DNA of 64,000 bases from Bremerella alba (lineage in GTDB: Bacteria > Planctomycetota > Planctomycetia > Pirellulales > Pirellulaceae). The DNA lies in NCBI RefSeq assembly GCF_013618625.1, contig NZ_JABRWO010000013.1, positions 1 through 64,000 on the forward strand. The letters run 5' to 3'. Position 1 is the stretch's first letter. Every line of letters starts with the position of its first letter. The notes beneath the pieces were generated by a model. That model searched no databases and was not told the origin of the DNA. It saw only the letters and a list, made by a program, of their open reading frames with translations. Made by a program: the position numbers and the translations under genes. Positions 34,180 through 43,823 of this stretch are shown here, one piece after another.

Positions 34180-34962
34180 TTAAGATTCAGCGATGCCAAA
34201 CAGTTTTCGCGCGTTAGCCGTCGTCGTGCGAGCCATTTCCTGGAGATCGACACCCCGTTCATTCGCCAGACATGCTCCGGTATGCACAACAAGTGCCGGC
34301 TCGTTGGGTCGCTGTTTACGGCATGGCTCAGGACTCAAGTAAGGGCAATCCGTTTCTACCAGCAAACGATCTGCGGGGATCGTTTTCGCCACGTCGCGGA
34401 GTTCCTGATTTTTTTTGAACGTCAACATGCCAGCAAAGCTAATATGCATTCCGCATGCGACACCTAGTTCAGCCAGTTGGGTGTTTCCGGTATACGAATG
34501 CAGAATCCCCGAAAGGGGCCCCTCGGTCTTCGAGGCTTCCAACCACTCGACGATGTCGTCTTCGCAGTCACGCATATGAATAACGAGTGGCTTGCTGTAA
34601 GCCCTTGATTTCTCGACATGCCACTGCAAGTACTGTTTCTGAAGTTCGATCGGGGCGAAGTCCCAGTATCGATCAAGGCCTGTCTCTCCGATGGCAACTA
34701 CCTTCGGGTGGGGAATCAACTGTTCGATTTCATCGAGGTCTCCTTCGTTTGCCTCGGCACTATGATTAGGATGAATCCCCACCGAAGCGTAGACGTTCTG
34801 AAATCGCTCAGCCAACTGGACGCAAATCCGGCTATCCTCCAGGGTAGTTCCGATCGCAACAATCGTTCCGACACCAGCCTTTTGGGCACGTCCTATTACG
34901 TCATCGATTTGCGGTAGAAGCCCTTCGTCGAACAAATGGGCGTGTGTGTCAAACCATTCCAC
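34180..34962 (-). CDS. tatD: TatD-family metal-dependent deoxyribonuclease/hydrolase
   Basis: 260 aa from a GTG at 34962, which places MEWFDTHAHLF at the N-terminus and has an AAAGAG eight bases upstream. A longer frame to 35025 has no family similarity. Metal ligands of the TIM barrel are present: the DTHAH pair, the Glu in AIGETGLDRYWD, LVIHMRDCEDD, the HSYTG histidine, and VETDCPYLSPEP with the final aspartate. TatD enzymes are 3'-5' exonucleases and hydrolases involved in DNA repair and fragmentation. It follows the small unknown gene by about 80 bases. Confidence 0.92.
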   Translation of the reverse strand: MEWFDTHAHLFDEGLLPQIDDVIGRAQKAGVGTIVAIGTTLEDSRICVQLAERFQNVYASVGIHPNHSAEANEGDLDEIEQLIPHPKVVAIGETGLDRYWDFAPIELQKQYLQWHVEKSRAYSKPLVIHMRDCEDDIVEWLEASKTEGPLSGILHSYTGNTQLAELGVACGMHISFAGMLTFKKNQELRDVAKTIPADRLLVETDCPYLSPEPCRKQRPNEPALVVHTGACLANERGVDLQEMARTTTANARKLFGIAES

Positions 34963-35044
34963 GGTGTTTACTCTTTTGTTGGCACATAACAGCGTATCCG
35001 AATCGTTCCATAGTAACGCGAGCAACGCTCTAAAGAAACGGCCG

Positions 35045-35494
35045 TTACGTCCTCATCGCTGGCGAATCACCATTGGCTTCGGCGAGATTTTCCAAATGGC
35101 CGACGGCCAATCCGATCGCCATATTGATCAGCAAATACGATGGTTGATCTCGATCAACCCATGTAACGATCTCTTCCAACGTCTTCAGAAGGCGACGCTC
35201 GTAGCGTGTAAGTTCCTGCAGTATGAAATCGAGGGAGAGGTCGTTCAGGTCGGTATAAGCCATCGGAAAGTCCCCCAACGAAACAGGCCGGTCATCCGCT
35301 TCAAGCACGCGTAGGATACGCTGGACCAAATCATGATGATCCGCTGCGATATCCTCAATAATGCCTGCTTTTGATTCGCTGCCGATTCTTACCCAGGGGC
35401 GAGCATACGTTAGATAGGTTGGCAGCGAACGATGATGTAAAGCGGCAATTCGGTTCAGAATCTCAAATTGTTTGGCAGGCAACATTGGCAGCAA
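35045..35494 (-). CDS. Unrecognised small helical protein
   Basis: 149 aa, with no family I recognise. It is predominantly helical and acidic, with FEILNRIAALHHRSLPTYL near the N-terminus, a histidine pair in DHHDLVQRILRVLEADD (about 53-68), and LTRYERRLLKTLEEIVTWVDRD toward the C-terminus. This spacing of Glu/His on helices is compatible with a four-helix bundle such as DinB- or ferritin-like folds, but no metal-binding motif is certain. It has no signal peptide or membrane segment. It starts 13 bp after the nuoN stop, so it is probably translated from the complex I transcript. Confidence 0.6.
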   Translation of the reverse strand: MLPMLPAKQFEILNRIAALHHRSLPTYLTYARPWVRIGSESKAGIIEDIAADHHDLVQRILRVLEADDRPVSLGDFPMAYTDLNDLSLDFILQELTRYERRLLKTLEEIVTWVDRDQPSYLLINMAIGLAVGHLENLAEANGDSPAMRT

Positions 35495-35507
35495 TTCACC
35501 TAAAGCA

Positions 35508-37193
35508 TCACGAGACCAAACCGCGAACGGCCTGCTGAATCCAAACGTTTAAAAAGTCCCAACCCACAATCAATACTAAGACAGGTATCGTTAAACACCA
35601 CAAATAGCCTGTCTGCAAAATGCTTGGCGAGTTTCGCATCGGAGTTGTATCGGCATCGACAGGGTCGATTGTCATCGTTTTCACAATACGAAGATAGTAA
35701 AACAAACTAATCGCCGTATTCAGGCAGCCAATCACCAGCAAAGCAACCAGATACGTTTCACCACTTGCTAGATACCCTCGGGCCAGTCCGGCAAAGACCG
35801 CAAACTTGCCAATAAAACCCGCCAGCGGAGGAAGACCGACAAGACTGATCAGCAAGATTGTTAGGCAAATCGTGAACGACTTACTACGATGTATCATACC
35901 TGCATAGTCGCGAATCTCTTCACTTCGTGTGACATCACGCACCATGGCCACCACGGCGAACGCCCCTAGATTCATCAGCAGATAGACTGCAATGTAAAGC
36001 CCCAGATAGCCGACACACTGACCTGCCGCGATAGGATCGATCGAGATGAGAGCGAGTACGGCAGGCACAGCCATCATCATGTAGCCTGCGTGAGCAATAG
36101 TGGAATAGGCCAAGAGCCGCTTAATATTCGTCTGAGCGAAGGCAGCCAAATTTCCGAACGTACACGTTATGGCCGCTATCGCAGCAATCAGCCAAGCCAC
36201 GAAGTTGCGCACGGAACCCAGTGCCGATCCCACCGCTTCGGATTCAACGGCAATGGCATTCGCACTACTATTTTCCCAGTCCACTAATAAAAGTGGGGCA
36301 CTCTCCAAACATGTGAGCCCTACAGCAACGCGTAGGAGCAGTGCTAAGGCTGCGGCCTTCGAGGCCACGGAAAGAAATGCTCCGACCTCGGCCGTGGCTC
36401 CTTCAAAAACGTCAGGACACCATTGATGAAACGGAACCGCAGACAGCTTGAAAGCTACGCCCACTAGTATCATTAATGTAGCCATCACCATGATTACGCT
36501 CTCGGCAGGCGAAATGCCGGAGGCTGCCATTTCCGCAAGACGCAAAGCCATTGTCGGAAGATGGGCCGAATTCAGTATTCCGGACAAGAGGCTGATTCCA
36601 TACAGCATCACTCCCGCTGTACCTGCTCCGTAGACCGCATATTTCAGCGCGGCTTCCGATCCCTTCCTATCGTGACGATGGATCGCCACCATCACATACG
36701 ACGGTACCGATGCCATCTCGATTGCGAGAAAGATCATCAACACATGATTCGTTGACGCCATCAAGCACATGCCTAAAGTTGAACCTAGCACCAAGGTCAC
36801 AAAGTCAGGGCTATCGGGTTTGCGGTGTGCCTGGGTTAATTTGACAAGGACGAAGAAAAGCAGCAGAAAGACTAGCAAGAACGTTTTTATCACGACAGAA
36901 AATCCATCGTGAACCAGCATACCGGTAAAGATCTCGACCCTCGGTAAATCACCAATCGCAACCATACGGGCCGGACTTTGTGAGATGTCCCATGGGGCCA
37001 GTGGTGACAATACCCCCAGAGCAACCAGGGTGCCCACCAAGGCGAACCAGGTCGAGTCAATTCTCTCGGAAAACGCGAATATACGTGCCAAGAGAATCAC
37101 CAAAATCGTCGCGCATAATACCAGTTCAACCCCAAACCCAATGAGGCTGGCAAAGGTATCGGACGTCAGGTGATTCACAAGGGTGAAAAACAT
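35508..37193 (-). CDS. nuoN: NADH-quinone oxidoreductase subunit N
   Basis: 561 aa, longer than E. coli NuoN (485). It is one of the three antiporter-like proton channels. The Mrp-type core is visible: FFVLVKL then MASTNHVLMIFLAIEMASVPSYV with the conserved Glu, KRLLAYSTIAHAGYM with the Lys, and the C-terminal GLPPLAGFIGKFAVF. About 14 membrane helices are expected. A hydrophilic loop with NSSANAIAVESEAVGSAL (about 300-330) is longer than in most homologues. It is the final nuo gene; the spacing to nuoM is 17 bp. Confidence 0.95.
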   Translation of the reverse strand: MFFTLVNHLTSDTFASLIGFGVELVLCATILVILLARIFAFSERIDSTWFALVGTLVALGVLSPLAPWDISQSPARMVAIGDLPRVEIFTGMLVHDGFSVVIKTFLLVFLLLFFVLVKLTQAHRKPDSPDFVTLVLGSTLGMCLMASTNHVLMIFLAIEMASVPSYVMVAIHRHDRKGSEAALKYAVYGAGTAGVMLYGISLLSGILNSAHLPTMALRLAEMAASGISPAESVIMVMATLMILVGVAFKLSAVPFHQWCPDVFEGATAEVGAFLSVASKAAALALLLRVAVGLTCLESAPLLLVDWENSSANAIAVESEAVGSALGSVRNFVAWLIAAIAAITCTFGNLAAFAQTNIKRLLAYSTIAHAGYMMMAVPAVLALISIDPIAAGQCVGYLGLYIAVYLLMNLGAFAVVAMVRDVTRSEEIRDYAGMIHRSKSFTICLTILLISLVGLPPLAGFIGKFAVFAGLARGYLASGETYLVALLVIGCLNTAISLFYYLRIVKTMTIDPVDADTTPMRNSPSILQTGYLWCLTIPVLVLIVGWDFLNVWIQQAVRGLVS

Positions 37194-37210
37194 GCTGGAT
37201 AAAAATCTAC

Positions 37211-38971
37211 TTAGGGAGCGTTCGCGGCAACTTCTTGATCGGCTTCTTCTCGTTCGGCTCGAAGCTTAGGAAGCTTCACTTCCTCGGTCCACTCGACCAA
37301 GTCGGCCACCTGTTGATCGACCGTGGCGTCCATGTATCGGAACATCGTCGCTGGAAAAACCCCTAGCACGACTGCCAATACACAAAGGGGCAGGGCAATG
37401 GCCATCTCGCGTAGACTGATCTCCGACAATCCTTCCGGGTGCGGGCCTCGATACTCAGGCCCAAGATAGACGCGTTGAATTGCCCACAATATGTAAGCGG
37501 CCGTCAGAATAACGACAGCCGCTGAAATCGCGGCTAATGTGGCACTTAACTTCCAAACCGAAAGGACAACAAAGACTTCGCCGATGAAACCACAAAGACC
37601 AGGCAAACCTAATCCCGCGAAAAACAACAGCATCGCCATCGCCGTGTAAATGGGCATTTTGCCGTACAATCCGCCGAATTGATTCAAATCACGATGATGC
37701 ACGCGGTCGTAGATCACGCCGACCATGAAGAACATTCCAGCCGAACTGATCCCATGACCAATCATCTGGAACAGAGCGCCTTTGACACCCATGCTCCACG
37801 AAATCGGATCAAATACAGATCCGGCGGTTGCACTCCATACCCCCAGGCCAAGCACGACGTAGCCCATGTGACTCACCGAGCTATAGGCGACCATTCGCTT
37901 AAAGTCTTTTTGAGCCAGTGCGGCGAACGCCCCATAAACCATGCTAGTGACGCCAACGATACATACGACCCATACAAGATCGTAACCAGCGTCAGGACAG
38001 ATCGGGTAGCAAATCCGCACGATCCCATAGCCCCCCATCTTTAATAGTACTCCGGCTAGAATCATTGACACCGGCGTGGGAGCTTCTACGTGGGCATCCG
38101 GCAACCAGGTATGCAGTGGTACACTGGGAACCTTGATCACGAAACCAATAAACAGCAGTACAAACGCCCACCACTGAATCGACTTTCCGAACAACAACGC
38201 CTGATCGAATACGTCTGTATGTTGGCCGAGTTGCTGGAGGGCCAAAATGTTGAACGTGTGCACCGGATATTCACTAGCGTCAATCTTTGACTTGTAGACT
38301 TCTGCGGCCATCAACTGGCCAGCATCATCCCAGGAAGCTACATGTGCGGCGGCTAGTTGTTCGGCAGAGAGCTGTCGCAGATCGCTATTAAAATACAGCA
38401 TTAATAGAGCGATCAGCATTAGCACACTGCCAAACAGCGTGTACAAGAAGAACTTGATCGCGGCGTATTCCTTACGTGGCCCACCCCAGACCCCAATCAG
38501 GAAGTACATCGGGAGCAGCATGACTTCCCAAAATATGTAGAACAAAAAGAAGTCGAGCGACAGAAACACGCCCATCATGCCGGCAAGCAGAAGCAGGTAA
38601 AGCACGCAGTAGCTCTTTACGTATTTGTCGATCGTCCAACTGGCCCCCATGGCCAAGAAAGAAATCAATGCCGTTAGCATTAGCAAGGGAAAACTAATTC
38701 CGTCGACACCAAGAAAGAATTGAATATCGAACGACGGAATCCACGAGGTTTGGACGACTTTTTGAACGCCCGCTTCATTGATTTCAAAACTGACAGCATC
38801 ACTCCCAGGCAGCGCAATCCATAGCGTTGGCAGCAAGACGAGCAACGTGACCAACAACGTAAACCAGCGCAGCAGCGATTTATTTTCCGATGGAAAAAAC
38901 AACAGAGCGATCGCTCCCACAACTGGTGTGAAGATCAGCGATGTCACGATTAAACTTGCCAAGTTATCCAT
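37211..38971 (-). CDS. nuoM: NADH-quinone oxidoreductase subunit M
   Basis: 586 aa against about 509 in E. coli. Signature motifs: GVDGISFPLLMLTAL, FYIFWEVMLLPMYFLIG with the antiporter Glu, LPDAHVEAPTPVSMILAGVLLKMGGYG (the H/E region), and KRMVAYSSVSHMGYV with the Lys. Fourteen helices are expected. An insertion of about 60 residues between helices near position 180-245, starting SDLRQLSAEQLAAAHV, is hydrophilic and probably exposed. The C-terminus is charged (KLRAEREEADQE). It lies between nuoL and nuoN in the normal order. Confidence 0.96.
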   Translation of the reverse strand: MDNLASLIVTSLIFTPVVGAIALLFFPSENKSLLRWFTLLVTLLVLLPTLWIALPGSDAVSFEINEAGVQKVVQTSWIPSFDIQFFLGVDGISFPLLMLTALISFLAMGASWTIDKYVKSYCVLYLLLLAGMMGVFLSLDFFLFYIFWEVMLLPMYFLIGVWGGPRKEYAAIKFFLYTLFGSVLMLIALLMLYFNSDLRQLSAEQLAAAHVASWDDAGQLMAAEVYKSKIDASEYPVHTFNILALQQLGQHTDVFDQALLFGKSIQWWAFVLLFIGFVIKVPSVPLHTWLPDAHVEAPTPVSMILAGVLLKMGGYGIVRICYPICPDAGYDLVWVVCIVGVTSMVYGAFAALAQKDFKRMVAYSSVSHMGYVVLGLGVWSATAGSVFDPISWSMGVKGALFQMIGHGISSAGMFFMVGVIYDRVHHRDLNQFGGLYGKMPIYTAMAMLLFFAGLGLPGLCGFIGEVFVVLSVWKLSATLAAISAAVVILTAAYILWAIQRVYLGPEYRGPHPEGLSEISLREMAIALPLCVLAVVLGVFPATMFRYMDATVDQQVADLVEWTEEVKLPKLRAEREEADQEVAANAP

Positions 38972-39002
38972 ACAGGTGCCTCAAGGGCAAAAACCTTCGC
39001 CA

Positions 39003-41411
39003 TTACCGAGCCAAGGAATAGGTCCAAAAGCTAAGGATCAAAAACAACGCGACGGTACTGACGACAATCAGCATCACATACTGTCGTAAACTACCTGTTT
39101 GCAGCGTTCGCAAACTGTTGCCCAATCGATAAGTCTGCCACGAGAACCAGTTCACGAAACCGTCAACACCTCGGTGATCGATCCAATAGTCAGAAAGGTT
39201 GGCCAAGCGAACCGCCAGCCACACCATGCTATTAACAAGTCGGTCGATCACCAGTCGATCAAACATAGCGACACAAGTCGCAACTGCCAGCGTGCCGCGA
39301 ACAAATACGGCCTGATAAATCTCGTCGAAGTACCATTTATTAGCGAGAACGCGATACAACGGATCGAACGAACGCCGCACATCCGCTGGATCCAAGGTTC
39401 TCCATAGATAAAACACCGACGCCAACAAGATACCGCTGATTGCCGCTCCGAATGCCAGCAGCCCAACTGGCCCCTTAACTGCGGCAACGTGCCCCTTCGA
39501 TTCTTCCGGCAATATGACACTCCAATGACTACCAGATATATCTTGCCAAATTCCTGCCGGCCGAGCCTGTTCAATCGTACTAGAGAGCGTCGGCAGACCA
39601 GCCCAACCGTAGATCGGCCAGGCAACAACAACAGCCAGAATCGATAGCAACACCAGCGGCACGATCATCACTCTTGGCGACTCATGGGCGTGTCCGTGCT
39701 TTTGGGCGGAACGTGGCTCACCGAGAAACGTCAGGTACCACATTCGGAACATGTAAAACGCCGTCAGGCATGCTCCACCGCAAGCAGCAGAGAAGAAAAC
39801 CGTTCCCCAAACCGGATTGAAATTGCGAAACGAAAACACCTGTTCCAGGATAGCATCTTTCGAGTAGTAACCACTTAATCCAATCGGCAGCCCGAAGATG
39901 GACGGAATGCCGATGCCAGAGATCGCCAGGCAGCCTACGAGCATCGTGAAACCGGTCCACGGCATTTTGCGAATGAGCCCGCCCATCTGAGGCATTTCGT
40001 TGGTATGCACCGCATGGATCACCGAACCTGAGCACAAGAACAGCAAGCTCTTGAAACATGCATGGGTTATTAAGTGCATCACGCCTGCGGCCCAGCCCCC
40101 CACACCAAGAGCCAACATCATGAAGCCCAGCTGACTTACCGTCGAATACGCCAACACACGTTTAATGTCGGTCGCGACTAGGGCGATTGTTGCCCCAATC
40201 AACAACGTCGCGCACCCCAAGCAAGCAATCACCAGCAGCACTTCCGGGAGGAAGATTGGATACGACCGGGCTACTAAGAACACACCTGCTGCAACCATCG
40301 TGGCCGAATGCACTAGAGCCGACACAGGCGTTGGACCTTCCATCGCATCGGGCAGCCAGACGTGCAGCGGGAACTGGGCACTCTTGCCAACGCACCCGCA
40401 GAAGATCCCCAGGCCGGCGACCATCAACAGCATATATCCATATTTCGTGTTGTCTCCACCGGTTGTCCCGTCGCGCCACATATCAATCGCCGCATCAACT
40501 TTCGCGGCCAATTGCTCTTGGCTTAGTGGCTCAACAGAAGCCAGCGCCATCTCGTCAATTCGATCCGCAGCCGCCAAGCGGACCATCCCATCTGGCACCT
40601 TTAGCGCGTAGTGGCTTTCTTCGCTCCGCGTCTGCGAAAAGACGCCTCTACTCGAACCAGAGATATCACCGAAATTGAGCGTTCCCATACTCGCCCATAA
40701 GGCCATCAGCCCGACAAGCATTCCAAAGTCACCGACTCGATTGACAATGAATGCCTTGTTGGCAGCGAAAGACGCCGATTGGCGTTCGACGTAAAAACCG
40801 ATCAAAAACCAGGAACAGAGCCCGACCAACTCCCAAAAGACAAACGTCATTAGGAAGTTCCCAGAAATCACCAGCCCCAGCATGCTAAAGCAGAATAGAG
40901 AAAGAGCCTGAAAAAAACGAGCGTATCGGCCAGGTCGACGTAGCGATTCTCCGTCAGCAAGCAGCGCTTCATTGTCGACGACTTCATGCAATTCGTCGTG
41001 CATGTAGCCCATGGAATAGAAATGAATGCACGTGGCAATGAATGTCACCATGCAGAACATGAGGATCGTCAGTGCGTCGATGTAGTAATTAATGCCAACG
41101 TCAGCCCCAGCGAAACTTGCCAGGGTATAGCCACTGCCTGTGATGATCGGTGGGGCATAATGCTCCGTCGCATGATGCGGGTCACTCACCGAATGGGGTA
41201 CAGGTATTTCATGAGCGGCAAACCAAATCACTGCCACGAAGAACGACAAAACGGTCGAAGTCAAAATAGCACTTGTTGCTATCCACGCTGCCGGTTTTCC
41301 ACGCCTACCAAGACGTGTGGCTGCCAGTAGGATCACGCAAAACGACACCAACGGTATCAAGACCGCGGCCGTTAGCAAGCTCGGAAGGTATGGCAGAAAA
41401 ACGTCCATCAA
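39003..41411 (-). CDS. nuoL: NADH-quinone oxidoreductase subunit L (enlarged)
   Basis: 802 aa against about 613 in E. coli. The antiporter core is clear: FVFWELVGLCSWFLIGFY, NKAFIVNRVGDFG, LPDAMEGPTPVSALVHSATMVAAGVFLV, and KRVLAYSTVSQLGFMM. The C-terminus has the traversing lateral helix region that clamps NuoM and NuoN (ending RQYVMLIVVSTVALFLIL). Extra hydrophilic material sits between helices at about 255-340 (RSEESHYALKVP, then SQEQLAAKVDAA) and around 610-660. Start at 41411 overlaps the nuoK stop by four bases (ATGA-type). Motifs for proton transfer are all present. Confidence 0.96.
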   Translation of the reverse strand: MMDVFLPYLPSLLTAAVLIPLVSFCVILLAATRLGRRGKPAAWIATSAILTSTVLSFFVAVIWFAAHEIPVPHSVSDPHHATEHYAPPIITGSGYTLASFAGADVGINYYIDALTILMFCMVTFIATCIHFYSMGYMHDELHEVVDNEALLADGESLRRPGRYARFFQALSLFCFSMLGLVISGNFLMTFVFWELVGLCSWFLIGFYVERQSASFAANKAFIVNRVGDFGMLVGLMALWASMGTLNFGDISGSSRGVFSQTRSEESHYALKVPDGMVRLAAADRIDEMALASVEPLSQEQLAAKVDAAIDMWRDGTTGGDNTKYGYMLLMVAGLGIFCGCVGKSAQFPLHVWLPDAMEGPTPVSALVHSATMVAAGVFLVARSYPIFLPEVLLVIACLGCATLLIGATIALVATDIKRVLAYSTVSQLGFMMLALGVGGWAAGVMHLITHACFKSLLFLCSGSVIHAVHTNEMPQMGGLIRKMPWTGFTMLVGCLAISGIGIPSIFGLPIGLSGYYSKDAILEQVFSFRNFNPVWGTVFFSAACGGACLTAFYMFRMWYLTFLGEPRSAQKHGHAHESPRVMIVPLVLLSILAVVVAWPIYGWAGLPTLSSTIEQARPAGIWQDISGSHWSVILPEESKGHVAAVKGPVGLLAFGAAISGILLASVFYLWRTLDPADVRRSFDPLYRVLANKWYFDEIYQAVFVRGTLAVATCVAMFDRLVIDRLVNSMVWLAVRLANLSDYWIDHRGVDGFVNWFSWQTYRLGNSLRTLQTGSLRQYVMLIVVSTVALFLILSFWTYSLAR

Positions 41412-41743
41412 CCTTTTAGTTCATCCGCACGATCGACATCGATTGTCGCATGGTTGTTGTAAAAATTCAGGGCGATCGCCAATGCGACCGCAGCTTCCGC
41501 CGCCGCCAACACGATGACAAACAACGCGATCATATGCCCGTCGAGACCCAAGTTCTCTTCACGAAAGTAAGGACTCGCAAATCCTACGAAATTGACAATG
41601 GATCCATTGAGCACCAACTCAATTCCCATCAAGATGCCCAGGGCATTCCGCTTGGTCGCCATACAGACCACCCCGGTCACAAACAGAAATGCTCCGACCG
41701 CTAGAAAGTGAGATAATCCGACAGGTTCGCTTAAAAAGCTCAT
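41408..41743 (-). CDS. nuoK: NADH-quinone oxidoreductase subunit K
   Basis: 111 aa with three membrane helices, as usual (about 100). Helix 1 is HFLAVGAFLFVTGVVC, helix 2 has the essential glutamate in GILMGIELVLNGSIVNFVGF, and helix 3 has FVIVLAAAEAAVALAIAL with the second glutamate. A part of the E-channel linking the quinone site to the antiporter arms. It overlaps nuoJ and nuoL by four bases at each end, so translation of the three is coupled. Confidence 0.96.
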   Translation of the reverse strand: MSFLSEPVGLSHFLAVGAFLFVTGVVCMATKRNALGILMGIELVLNGSIVNFVGFASPYFREENLGLDGHMIALFVIVLAAAEAAVALAIALNFYNNHATIDVDRADELKG

Positions 41744-42462
41744 CGCTGGTCGTCTCCGTGATGATGTCGCTTGGCTCTGGCCAGGAACGCGGCCCCGACT
41801 AACACGACCAACAAATGTACCGAAATGATTTCAAAGGGAAGAAGATAACCCGCTAACCCTGTTTCCTCGTTTTCGATCTTGTCAGCCCTCACACCCAGCA
41901 GGGCCAAACCAATCTCTCCGGTTCGCTGCGGCATCCCTTCGCTGGCCTTTGCAGCCATAAGCTCTAGCTTGCGTCGCTGTTCTTCGGTAATCTCATCTCC
42001 GCGAGCCTGCTGGCTCGTGAGTTCTTTTGCGAAAGCGATTAACTCAGCATCCATGTTGGATTGATAATCCGAGCTTTGCCACTGCGGAATAAGAAACACC
42101 AGTTGCACCAAAACGGCCAGCAAGGTGCCGCCAACCAAGAGACCAAGTATCCAGTCGCTGGCCTTGGTCTGCATGGTGACAAACGCTTTTTGTGCCGTGA
42201 GCATAACGCCGAATATCAGCAGCACGACCGTGCCACCCACGTAGATCATCAACTGTATTGCTCCGACAAAATACGCTCCGGCCAGAAACAGCAATCCGCT
42301 GGTTGCGGCCAAGCTGACGATCAATGCAAACGCCATCCGCACGATGTTGTTCGTCATCGCGACGATAACGGCAAAGCCGCAAGCACACAGGGAAATGACA
42401 TAAAACATCACCGTGTGCCAGTTGATGGCCGCTTCACCAGTGGCTGCAAGAAGGGGAGTCAT
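41740..42462 (-). CDS. nuoJ: NADH-quinone oxidoreductase subunit J (with insertion)
   Basis: 240 aa; E. coli has 184. Five membrane helices are visible, with the helix-3 pi-bulge region QLMIYVGGTVVLLIFGVMLT intact (near residues 65-85). Helix 5 has FEIISVHLLVVLVGAAFLA. A hydrophilic insertion of about 50 residues (about 140-195), with ELTSQQARGDEITEEQRRK, lies between helices 4 and 5 and is unusually long. It overlaps nuoH and nuoK by four bases. Confidence 0.95.
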   Translation of the reverse strand: MTPLLAATGEAAINWHTVMFYVISLCACGFAVIVAMTNNIVRMAFALIVSLAATSGLLFLAGAYFVGAIQLMIYVGGTVVLLIFGVMLTAQKAFVTMQTKASDWILGLLVGGTLLAVLVQLVFLIPQWQSSDYQSNMDAELIAFAKELTSQQARGDEITEEQRRKLELMAAKASEGMPQRTGEIGLALLGVRADKIENEETGLAGYLLPFEIISVHLLVVLVGAAFLARAKRHHHGDDQR

Positions 42463-43724
42463 TCGACGTCTCCTGTCTTGTCGGTAGACGACGAAAGCGA
42501 CTGCAGCAAAGCCTCGGCTTGTTTCTCACCCGTCTTAAACCAACCCTCGCGTACGAGCGCACGCTCTTGGGCTGGCAACAGATCATTGAAGAAGGGAACG
42601 CCCAACGCAGTCCAGAACATAACGCCCAACAAGCAGACCGCCGAAATCGGAACGCAGTACTTCAGACACATTGTGATTACCTGATCGACACGCAGACGGG
42701 GAAAAGTCCAACGCACCCACATCATCCCGATCACACCAAGCGAAGCTTTGATCAATAAGCAAATCACACCGAAGATGTTGGCTATCGAACTGAACCACCA
42801 GCAGTTCCCTAAATAGTCGGGAAACCAATCCATGAGCGCGCTGAATATCGGGATCGGACCATTCCATCCGCCAAAGAACAAAATCGCTGCCAAAGCCGAT
42901 ACCAAGATCATCGAACCATACTCGGCCATGAAGAACAGACTCCACCGCATACCGGAGTACTCGGTAAGAAACCCGGCGACAAGTTCACTTTCTGCTTCGG
43001 CCAAATCGAAAGGAGCTCGATTCACACTGGCAACCGCGCAGGTAAAGTAAACCCAAAATACGATGAAGACAAAGGGATCGTGGAAGATGAGCCAATTGGT
43101 AAACAAGCCCCGCTGTTGATCGCCAATGGCAACCAGGTCCATGGTTCCGCATATCATCACCGGAACGATTACACAGATACCCAGCGGGACTTCATAACTG
43201 ACTACCTGAGCCGCTTGCCGCATCGCACCGAATAAAGACCACTTCGACCCTGACGAGTAGCCGGCCAAGATCACGCCAAAGACTTCCAACCCTAAGACAG
43301 CAATCAGGAAAAACAATCCAATATTCAGATGCAACGCCACCCAACCAGAAGCGAAGGGGAGGGCCATAAACGCCGCAAAGCTGGCAGCGAATGCCACGTA
43401 AGGAGCAATTTTGAAAAGAATGGGATCGGCATCCTTAGGCATCAAGTCTTCTTTGGAGAGAAGCTTAATTCCGTCGGCCAACGATTGAAGCCATCCGAAT
43501 GCTCCACCGGTGCGAGTTGGCCCCAGGCGATCTTGAATACGGCCAGATACTTTCCGTTCGGCCCAGATGAAAACAAACGCCCCCAGAGCGATCACATTGA
43601 CCAGCAAGAATGCTTGAATCAGCGCGGCGACCGTGTACCCCAGGAATTCCCATCCTGCAGGAAACCAACCTGCGAAGAACTCTCCCACGTGCGCGCTTTC
43701 CTTGTGCGTATAAAAACCGGGCAA
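42459..43724 (-). CDS. nuoH: NADH-quinone oxidoreductase subunit H
   Basis: 421 aa; family size is 325-440. It forms the heel of the membrane arm and part of the quinone chamber. Diagnostic segments are FVFIWAERKVSGRIQDRLGPTRTG (residues about 49-72), the LADGIKLLSKEDLMP loop, NRAPFDLAEAESELVAGF with the conserved acidic pair, and FMAEYGSMI. The C-terminus carries a Gln/Ser-rich tail. It starts 99 bases after nuoD; the gap holds a CCCGG/CCGGG hairpin at 43738-43759 and may contain a processing site. Confidence 0.96.
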   Translation of the reverse strand: MPGFYTHKESAHVGEFFAGWFPAGWEFLGYTVAALIQAFLLVNVIALGAFVFIWAERKVSGRIQDRLGPTRTGGAFGWLQSLADGIKLLSKEDLMPKDADPILFKIAPYVAFAASFAAFMALPFASGWVALHLNIGLFFLIAVLGLEVFGVILAGYSSGSKWSLFGAMRQAAQVVSYEVPLGICVIVPVMICGTMDLVAIGDQQRGLFTNWLIFHDPFVFIVFWVYFTCAVASVNRAPFDLAEAESELVAGFLTEYSGMRWSLFFMAEYGSMILVSALAAILFFGGWNGPIPIFSALMDWFPDYLGNCWWFSSIANIFGVICLLIKASLGVIGMMWVRWTFPRLRVDQVITMCLKYCVPISAVCLLGVMFWTALGVPFFNDLLPAQERALVREGWFKTGEKQAEALLQSLSSSTDKTGDVE

Positions 43725-43823
43725 AACACTGTCTTTTCCCGGATCCTCATGATACCGGGCCAGGCTCCCGGCGAAAACTACTCAGTCGTTAATCTCCAAC
43801 GTTCTCGCAAAGCCGTCGGCGAA

